This document shows positions 8,199 to 12,638 of a stretch of DNA of 12,638 nt, in pieces. Under the pieces are notes generated by a model. The model saw only the letters and a program-made list of their open reading frames with translations. It had not been told where the DNA came from and searched no databases. Origin of the DNA: Bacteroidales bacterium (GTDB taxonomy: Bacteria > Bacteroidota > Bacteroidia > Bacteroidales > UBA12077). Positions within the stretch are counted from its first letter, which is position 1; the number at the start of each line of letters is the position of its first letter. The DNA lies in assembly GCA_030600865.1 (NCBI GenBank), contig JAUVUS010000023.1, positions 1 to 12,638 on the forward strand. Reading direction: 5' to 3'. Both the position numbers and the translations under genes were made by a program.

Positions 8199-9215
8199 TT
8201 ACTTTTGTTTAATAGTTATAGATTTACCTTCTATTGAATATTCTATAGGAGTAGTTATATCTAAAAGTTTTAAAACATGTTCTATTGTTTTGTTTTGATC
8301 AACAATACAGGTATATCTATTGTATTTTAATTGGTTGCTAGTCAGGTGTATCTCCAAATCATACCATCGTTCTAATTTTTTTGCAATTTTTTCAAACGTT
8401 TCGTTATTGAAGAATAAGCTGCCATCTTTCCATGATGTATAATATTGTGTTATAACTTCATCAACTACCATAGTATTATTGTTTTTTGAAAAAGTTGCTT
8501 TATCGTTTGGCTTAAGTATATAGCTTTCTTTTCCTAATTTCGATTTAGTATTTTTACCTGTAATCTTAACAGAGCCTGTAACCAAGGTCGTTTCAATTGT
8601 TTCGTCATCGGGATACGATGAAACATTAAATACTGTTCCTAAAACTTCTATCTTTAAAAGGGATGTTGTTACTATAAAAGGTTTGTTTACATTATGTGCT
8701 ACATCGAAAAAAGCTTCGCCTTCTAAAAAAACCTCACGGTTTTTACCGGTAAAAACCTCAGGGTATTTTAAGCTTGAACCTGAATTAATCCAGATTTTTG
8801 TTCCATCAGAAAGAACTACCTGAGTTTTTTCTCCATTTTTTGTAACCAATTCGGTATACTGAAAATGCTTATTATTTACTTTTTCAAATATGGAGTATGT
8901 TAACCAGCTAATTCCAAAAACAAATATAAATACAGCGGCAACTTTTAATAGTCTTCGTACAAAAAGGAATTTATTATTACTCTGTATATTGATTTTTCTT
9001 TTTACCTTTTCTCGTGCTACATCAATATTAATTAAATCATATTCATTTAATGTTCCGGATTTATCCCATATTTTTTTCACATCATCAAAATATGCTTTGT
9101 TTTCATTGTTTGAAGAAATCCATTTATCGAATATTTGTCTTTCTTCAGGAGTAGCTTCATCTGCTAAAATATTAGCAACAATTTCCCACTTGAAATGTTT
9201 ATAATTCTTTTTCAT
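8199..9215 (-). CDS. FecR-type anti-sigma factor
   Basis: This 338-residue, single-pass inner-membrane anti-sigma factor should hold the adjacent ECF sigma factor and read the SusC STN domain from the periplasm. The cytoplasmic N-terminal part (1-60) has the typical helical look, including ILADEATPEERQIFDKWISSN. A membrane segment lies at about 89-110 (LLKVAAVFIFVFGISWLTYSIF). The FecR domain is at about 126-217 (VVLSDGTKIWINSGSSLKYP, REVFLEGEAFFDVAHN, PFIVTT, VLGTVFNVSSYPDD). A C-terminal DUF4974-like domain is at about 265-336 (LFFNNETFEKIAKKLERWYDLEI, YTCIVDQNKTIEHVLKLL). The order sigma, anti-sigma, SusC, SusD is the classic Bacteroidota arrangement. The gene starts 55 bases after the sigma gene and ends 28 bases before susC. 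A 20-base perfect palindrome sits inside the FecR domain coding region. Confidence 0.94.
   Translation of the reverse strand: MKKNYKHFKWEIVANILADEATPEERQIFDKWISSNNENKAYFDDVKKIWDKSGTLNEYDLINIDVAREKVKRKINIQSNNKFLFVRRLLKVAAVFIFVFGISWLTYSIFEKVNNKHFQYTELVTKNGEKTQVVLSDGTKIWINSGSSLKYPEVFTGKNREVFLEGEAFFDVAHNVNKPFIVTTSLLKIEVLGTVFNVSSYPDDETIETTLVTGSVKITGKNTKSKLGKESYILKPNDKATFSKNNNTMVVDEVITQYYTSWKDGSLFFNNETFEKIAKKLERWYDLEIHLTSNQLKYNRYTCIVDQNKTIEHVLKLLDITTPIEYSIEGKSITIKQK
8738..8757. repeat. Perfect 20-base palindrome inside the anti-sigma gene
   Basis: GGTTTTTACCGGTAAAAACC is its own exact reverse complement and lies within codons around Val154-Arg160 of the FecR-like protein. It is long for a chance palindrome in a 12.6 kb window, though AT-rich bias helps. 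It may be a protein-binding site, an RNA hairpin in the operon message, or coincidence. Confidence 0.6.
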
Positions 9216-9270
9216 TATTATTTGTTATATATGTTATGACAACTAAAGAAATGTTTAGGCCTATTTTTTA

Positions 9271-9837
9271 TTAAAAAAAGATTTTGAATATTAATAGTAA
9301 AGGGAGGTAGTCTTGCAAATCGTGTCGAAGAATTTTGAGGGCTTTCCCTATCTGAACCTTCACAGTTTTGATTGAAATACCAAGATTTTCAGCAATTTCT
9401 TTATGTTTTAATCCCTTAAAACGACTTAGTTTAAAAATGATTTTACATTTTTTAGGTAATGATTCAATCGAATTATATATTCTTAAGTTTAATTCTTCCT
9501 CAACAAGAATGTCGTTGTTAAATTCATCAGTTTTATAATAATTTATTTGTTTTTTATAATTATCTCTTATTTTTAGATGTTTTAAATGGTTTAAACAACT
9601 GTTATTAACCGATTGAAAAAGGTAAGATTTTAAAGAAGTATTAATATTTAATTGTTCTCTTTTTTCCCATATTTTAATAAAAAGTTCTTGTACAATATCT
9701 TCTGCAACATCAATATTTTCGACATATTTATTTGCAAAAATGCATAAACTCGTATAATATGTATTAAAGATATAATCAATAGCTTTTTCGTCCCCTTTCT
9801 TTATTTTTTTAAATATATTTGATGCTAAATGAATCAC
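9271..9837 (-). CDS. ECF RNA polymerase sigma factor, Bacteroidota Sus type
   Basis: This 188-residue sigma-70 family ECF factor probably drives the downstream Sus genes when released by its anti-sigma partner. Region 2 spans about 13-82 (GDEKAIDYIFNTYYTSLCIFA, DVAEDIVQELFIKIWEKRE, SLKSYLFQSVNNSCLNHLK). Region 4 spans about 116-172 (SLPKKCKIIFKLSRFKGLKHKEIAENLGISIKTV, with its helix-turn-helix at about 143-165). The start is GTG at 9837-9835. The protein has no internal Met, and the frame has a stop 12 bases upstream with no start codon between, so GTG is the only sensible choice. An out-of-frame ATG overlaps it as ATGTGA. The C-terminal tail is hydrophobic (YLPLLLIFKIFF), somewhat unusual but seen as a clean end. 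It is the first gene of the operon. Confidence 0.94.
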   Translation of the reverse strand: MIHLASNIFKKIKKGDEKAIDYIFNTYYTSLCIFANKYVENIDVAEDIVQELFIKIWEKREQLNINTSLKSYLFQSVNNSCLNHLKHLKIRDNYKKQINYYKTDEFNNDILVEEELNLRIYNSIESLPKKCKIIFKLSRFKGLKHKEIAENLGISIKTVKVQIGKALKILRHDLQDYLPLLLIFKIFF

Positions 9838-9894
9838 ATTAAAAAGTTAAAATCAATTAATAATTCGAAAATTAGAACATATAAATATTCATAA

Positions 9895-9938
9895 TTTTTC
9901 TGTAAAAAAATTATATTTATAGTGTTTTTACAGAAAAA
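9895..9938. repeat. 14-base perfect inverted repeat in the sigma-operon leader
   Basis: TTTTTCTGTAAAAA (9895-9908) is the exact reverse complement of TTTTTACAGAAAAA (9925-9938), with a 16-base loop. It sits about 58-101 bases upstream of the GTG start. If transcription starts near 9961 it would fold in the leader RNA. It could equally be an operator or a weak terminator; the arms are almost all A/T. Confidence 0.55.
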
Positions 9939-9967
9939 CAATAAAAATAATAAGTTTTATTAGCAAT

Positions 9968-9975
9968 CAAATGTA
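9968..9975 (-). promoter_or_regulatory. Candidate -7 promoter element of the sigma operon
   Basis: On the minus strand TACATTTG matches the Bacteroidota -7 consensus TAnnTTTG exactly. There is no matching TTTG at the usual -33 distance, only AT-rich sequence. If it is used, transcription would begin near 9961 and leave a leader of about 124 bases containing the 14-base inverted repeat. Confidence 0.3.
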
Positions 9976-10053
9976 ATTTAGTCTATTGTAAATAAATAAT
10001 TACAATTAAACATTTATTCAATTGTCAAATAGCGGGAATGCCTACCACGTTAA

Positions 10054-10123
10054 CCCGTATTATTCATACAAAAACGAAGTGAATTGTATGAATGTGTGAT
10101 GGAATGTGGGTTGGCAATACGGG
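10054..10123. repeat. Nested hairpin with 18 paired bases and a 22-base bulge
   Basis: An unbroken left arm, CCCGTATTATTCATACAA (10054-10071), pairs with two separate right pieces: TTGTATGAAT (10084-10093) and AATACGGG (10116-10123). The inner loop is 12 bases. The 22 unpaired bases between the right pieces are GT-rich. Seen as DNA, the right arm is a copy of the left arm interrupted by 22 bases. The bulge end GTGGGTTGGC also partly complements GCCTACCAC just upstream of the left arm. This could be a structured RNA or an end of a degraded repeat element; no known family was recognised. Confidence 0.5.
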
Positions 10124-10135
10124 AAACCCCGATTT

Positions 10136-10187
10136 AGTAATACCAAAATTTGGGGTTGTTATAAATCTCAAATTTATTGGTATTACT
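10136..10187. repeat. Hairpin of 17 base pairs next to the nested hairpin
   Basis: AGTAATACCAA (10136-10146) pairs perfectly with TTGGTATTACT (10177-10187). Directly inside, AATTTG (10147-10152) pairs with CAAATT (10169-10174), leaving a 2-base bulge and a 16-base loop. A competing pairing exists between AACCCC (10125-10130) and GGGGTT (10152-10157). It lies about 140 bases past the ROK stop codon on the minus strand and about 300 bases upstream of the sigma start. Confidence 0.5.
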
Positions 10188-10327
10188 TAATCGTCAGAAA
10201 AGTTATGAATTTTTCGGGTTAAATAGTGTTGTTGATAAAATTGTATTTTACAGGGGAAAAATATATGGAATAATGGATAAGAATTTTTTTGCATTAACCG
10301 ACTTAAAACAGGGTTTTAAATTAATTC

Positions 10328-11290
10328 TTAAGTTTTTTTATTTTCAGTCCAAACCAAAGCACTTGCACCAAGAATTGCAGCTTTGCCACCTTTAAGCTGA
10401 GAGGGCAAAATTTGCACTTTGTTTTTATAAATGCTAAAAAGATTGGCTTCCATTGATTCTTTTACAGGTTTTAATAATAAATCTTCAGCATTGGCATGGC
10501 CGCCAAAAAGAAAAATAGCTTCAGGGCTGGTATGTGCAACAGAATTTGCTAAAGCTTTTCCAAGAATTTTTGCAGTAAAATCAAATGCTTCTAATGATAT
10601 TATATCTCCTTTTTTTGCAGACTCATAAATTAGTTTTGAACTAATCTTTGAATTATTAACATCTCTTAAAACACTTGCTTTATTAGTTTTTGATAGCAAT
10701 TCTATAACAGATCGTTTTATTCCACTGGCTGAAGCATAAGTTTCTAAACAACCTTTTCGTCCACAGCCACATAATCTTCCGTTTTCTACAACAATTGTAT
10801 GCCCGATTTCTCCGGCAAAACCATCATGGCCACAAATAAGTTTTCCGTTAGAAACAATGCCACTTCCTAAACCTGTTCCAAGAGTTATAAAAAGAAAATC
10901 TTTCATGCTTTTAGCACCACCATATAGCATTTCTCCTAATGCCGCTGCATTGGCGTCATTTGTTAACCATACCGGAACGTTCAATTTTTCTTGCATCATT
11001 TTGGATAGAGGAATAACTCCTTCCCATTTTAAGTTTGGTGCATTTTCAATAGTCCCTTTATAAAAATTTGCATTTGGAGCTCCTATACCAATGCCTTTTA
11101 GCTGATATTCTTTGTTTATTTTATTAAATAAAACATTTAATTTATTTGATAGTTCGTCAACAAAATGATTAACTTTTTTATACCTTTTTGTAAATAGTGA
11201 TGCTTTTTGTAAGATATTTCCTTGTTTATCAACAATGCCAATAATTGTATTGGTGCCACCAATATCTATACCTATTGCAATTTCTTTCAT
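10328..11290 (-). CDS. ROK-family sugar kinase (glucokinase/hexose kinase-like)
   Basis: This 320-residue cytoplasmic kinase should phosphorylate a free hexose or amino sugar with ATP. The phosphate-binding motif DIGGTNT is at 9-15. The catalytic Asp is in LTNDANAAALGE (Asp112). A second nucleotide-binding motif is LGTGLGSGIVSNGKL (137-151). The ROK sugar and zinc signature is complete: GEIGHT (Glu161, His164), then CGCGRKGCLE (174-183) with the zinc cysteines 174, 176 and 181 and Glu183. There is no N-terminal helix-turn-helix, so it is an enzyme, not a ROK repressor. The start ATG at 11290 gives the expected MKEIAIGIDIGG opening. It sits between two Sus operons with a terminator just upstream, so it is probably transcribed alone. 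Substrate choice (glucose, mannose, fructose, N-acetylated sugars) cannot be fixed from sequence. Confidence 0.93.
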   Translation of the reverse strand: MKEIAIGIDIGGTNTIIGIVDKQGNILQKASLFTKRYKKVNHFVDELSNKLNVLFNKINKEYQLKGIGIGAPNANFYKGTIENAPNLKWEGVIPLSKMMQEKLNVPVWLTNDANAAALGEMLYGGAKSMKDFLFITLGTGLGSGIVSNGKLICGHDGFAGEIGHTIVVENGRLCGCGRKGCLETYASASGIKRSVIELLSKTNKASVLRDVNNSKISSKLIYESAKKGDIISLEAFDFTAKILGKALANSVAHTSPEAIFLFGGHANAEDLLLKPVKESMEANLFSIYKNKVQILPSQLKGGKAAILGASALVWTENKKT

Positions 11291-11403
11291 CTGTTTAATA
11301 AGGTTTGTAATCAGTGTGAATGTTACATGCTACTAAGGTTGAATATAAAAAACAAGGTCTTTTTAATACTCTTACTATAGAAAAAAGTGTAAACCAAGAA
11401 ATG

Positions 11404-11433
11404 AAAAAAGCCCGCAAATAGCGAGCTTTTTTT
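11404..11433 (-). terminator. Rho-independent terminator after the SusE/F-like gene
   Basis: AAAAAAGC (11404-11411) pairs with GCTTTTTT (11425-11432). After one C/A mismatch the stem continues CGC/GCG around an AAATA loop. On the minus strand it reads as a GC hairpin followed by a T-run, 13 bases after the TAA stop of the SusE/F-like gene. It is near-symmetric and could act in both directions. Confidence 0.85.
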
Positions 11434-11445
11434 AATTCAATTTAT

Positions 11446-12638
11446 TTATGGAGTAATAGATCCGGCACCTGTTATAAAGTTAAGATCTATTGTGTATGTA
11501 CCGGCAGTTAGTGTAATTCTATCCTGATCACCACCATCAGCACGGAATGCAATAACACTATCAAAAATCATAAATTCTACATGCCACCAATCAGCAAAAT
11601 AAGGATGTGCAGCATACATTCTAAGTTCACCGGCAAACAAATCTTTAGTTATAGTAAGATTTGGGTCGCCAACTGTAAACTTGTTAGCTTCAACGGCCTG
11701 AGTCCAAGCCTGCTCCTCGGTTTCTCCTACACAAAAACCAATAAGGTAAACAGTTGGATCAACAACTGAGATTTTATCTAGTTCTAAATCAACAACAACC
11801 ATGTAGTATCCGGTTGTAGTTACTGTTAAGTTACTGGCAGTACCTATAGTGTATTCACCATCACCTAAGTCGGTATCAAATCCAAATTCATCACCATCCC
11901 AAGCATGTTCAGGACGGAATTTGAATTCTTCCCCTGCTGTTATCCAAACAATTTTCCAGAATAAATTTTTATGGCCATATACAGCAACAGTAGGTAAATC
12001 AGTATCCCAATCACTTACTCCGGGACCAATCATGTAAAGTTGCTCAAAATATGTTGGTGGTGGTTCAACATCAGCTGTTTTCGTTAAAACGGAAGAAAAA
12101 CCGGCTTCATCAGTCCATGCTAAAGCAACAGTGTACATACCTTCCTGGGCTAAAGTTAATGCGTAGTTTCCACCACCATTAACCATAGTAGTAGTTAAAT
12201 TTGGTAAAGTACCGCTAAGAACACCACCAAAATTAGTGTTTGCAGCGTAATCGTCCATAACAACTTTCCAACTTCCAACCTGGCGGAATTTGAATTCACC
12301 TTCTCTCATTTCAATGTCTGCAGTTTCCCAACTCATTGCATCTTTTGACCATGTACCTGGCGTAAGTACTATATCAGTACCCCAATCGCCTACAGCCATA
12401 CCAATAATACCCCAATTCATTGCTGGAGCAATAAAATAAGTATTAGAGCTTACATCAATAAAAAAATAATAAAGTCCGTCAGATGGAACAGAAAACGCAC
12501 CGGAAGTTCCCAGATTTCCTCTTTGAATAAGATCAGCATCTGAAGCATTAGTTGCAGGGCGATAAGTAGTTTCTGTTGAACCAGCCTTAATTACTGCGTT
12601 AAAACCATCACCTGTTGCCGACAACGAAATAATGCTTC
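11446..12638 (-). CDS. SusE/SusF-like glycan-binding protein (N-terminal end cut by window edge)
   Basis: At least 397 codons are open up to the right edge, so the signal peptide and true start are missing; the TTG at 12624 is not a start. The protein looks like a string of beta-rich SusE/SusF carbohydrate-binding modules. At least three are visible. One begins NWGIIGMAVGDWGTD and contains EFKFRQVGSWKV (about 12417-12076). The next begins LYMIGPGVSDWDTD and contains EFKFRPEHAWDGDEFGF (about 12051-11761). The last begins VYLIGFCVGETEEQAW and ends AGSITP (about 11754-11449). The piece before them ends LYYFFIDVSSNTYFIAP, the closing strand of another module. SusE/F proteins are surface lipoproteins without catalytic activity that bind glycans beside SusCD. 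It ends 13 bases before a strong terminator, so it is the last gene of an operon whose SusC and SusD probably lie to the right. Aromatic Trp/Tyr residues fit sugar stacking. Confidence 0.85.
   Translation of the reverse strand, partial: SIISLSATGDGFNAVIKAGSTETTYRPATNASDADLIQRGNLGTSGAFSVPSDGLYYFFIDVSSNTYFIAPAMNWGIIGMAVGDWGTDIVLTPGTWSKDAMSWETADIEMREGEFKFRQVGSWKVVMDDYAANTNFGGVLSGTLPNLTTTMVNGGGNYALTLAQEGMYTVALAWTDEAGFSSVLTKTADVEPPPTYFEQLYMIGPGVSDWDTDLPTVAVYGHKNLFWKIVWITAGEEFKFRPEHAWDGDEFGFDTDLGDGEYTIGTASNLTVTTTGYYMVVVDLELDKISVVDPTVYLIGFCVGETEEQAWTQAVEANKFTVGDPNLTITKDLFAGELRMYAAHPYFADWWHVEFMIFDSVIAFRADGGDQDRITLTAGTYTIDLNFITGAGSITP

Larger units (their letters stand above)
9838..10327. other. 490-base gene-free region rich in inverted repeats
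   Basis: No convincing gene lies here. From sigma start towards the ROK end it holds a 14-base inverted repeat (9895-9938), a perfect -7-like motif (9968-9975), a small 7-base inverted repeat ATTGTAA/TTACAAT (9985-9991 and 10000-10006), a nested hairpin (10054-10123) and another hairpin (10136-10187). The stretch 10190-10327 shows only a short AT-rich plus-strand frame without an ATG start and a weak hairpin TTAAAACAGGGTTTTAA (10303-10319). It must contain the end of the ROK transcript and the promoter and leader of the sigma operon. Confidence 0.6.

Noticed and set aside
8890-9204. Plus-strand frame of 104 codons
   Set aside because: It is the antisense shadow of the anti-sigma gene's membrane and N-terminal region.
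10169-10176. Second minus-strand TAnnTTTG match (TAAATTTG) as a promoter
   Set aside because: It lies within a hairpin arm, over 300 bases from the sigma start, and has no -33 partner.
10303-10319. TTAAAACAGGGTTTTAA as the ROK terminator
   Set aside because: The 7 bp stem is mostly A/T with a 3-base loop and no T-run follows on the minus strand, so it is too weak to call.
10177-10395. Plus-strand frame of 72 codons between the sigma and ROK genes
   Set aside because: It begins with TTG inside a hairpin arm, has no ATG near the start, is AT-rich and its end overlaps the real ROK coding sequence antisense. No family resemblance was seen.
12622-12624. TTG as the start of the SusE/F-like protein
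   Set aside because: The frame stays open to the window edge, and there is no signal peptide after it, so the gene continues beyond the window.

Overview
The window is AT-rich, tightly packed Bacteroidota DNA. The evidence is a SusC/SusD pair with an STN domain, an ECF sigma and FecR-type anti-sigma pair, lipoproteins whose acidic residues follow the lipidated Cys, and a SusE/SusF-like protein. Every gene I accept is on the minus strand, so the locus reads from right to left. Genus cannot be fixed from the sequence; an environmental member of the Bacteroidales/Marinilabiliales type is a reasonable guess.

In transcription order: (1) At the right edge, the C-terminal part of a SusE/SusF-like glycan-binding protein runs out of the window. 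It is probably the last gene of another Sus operon, and a strong hairpin terminator follows it. (2) A ROK-family sugar kinase comes next. (3) A gene-free stretch of about 490 bases (9838-10327) is rich in inverted repeats and carries a candidate promoter. (4) The core operon follows: ECF sigma factor, FecR anti-sigma factor, SusC-like TonB-dependent transporter with an STN signalling domain, SusD-like lipoprotein, and a lipoprotein with a helical FIVAR-like segment and a LamG domain. It ends in a long hairpin. (5) A spacer holds a roughly 200-base segment bounded by perfect 16-base inverted repeats. (6) Last are a sugar ABC-transporter solute-binding lipoprotein and the start of a MalF/UgpA-type permease, cut by the left edge.

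Inferred workflow: SusD and the LamG protein catch a glycan at the cell surface and SusC takes it into the periplasm. SusC occupancy is signalled through its STN domain to the anti-sigma factor, which releases the sigma factor to raise expression of the operon. A periplasmic binding protein and ABC permease may move the sugar across the inner membrane, and the ROK kinase may phosphorylate the freed monosaccharide. No glycoside hydrolase, polysaccharide lyase, sulfatase or esterase lies in the window, so the glycan cannot be named.

I find no new enzyme system, CRISPR array, tRNA, rRNA or transposase. The least explained parts are non-coding: the nested hairpins between the ROK and sigma genes, the bounded 200-base segment, and a 7-base degenerate tandem array between the two ABC genes.
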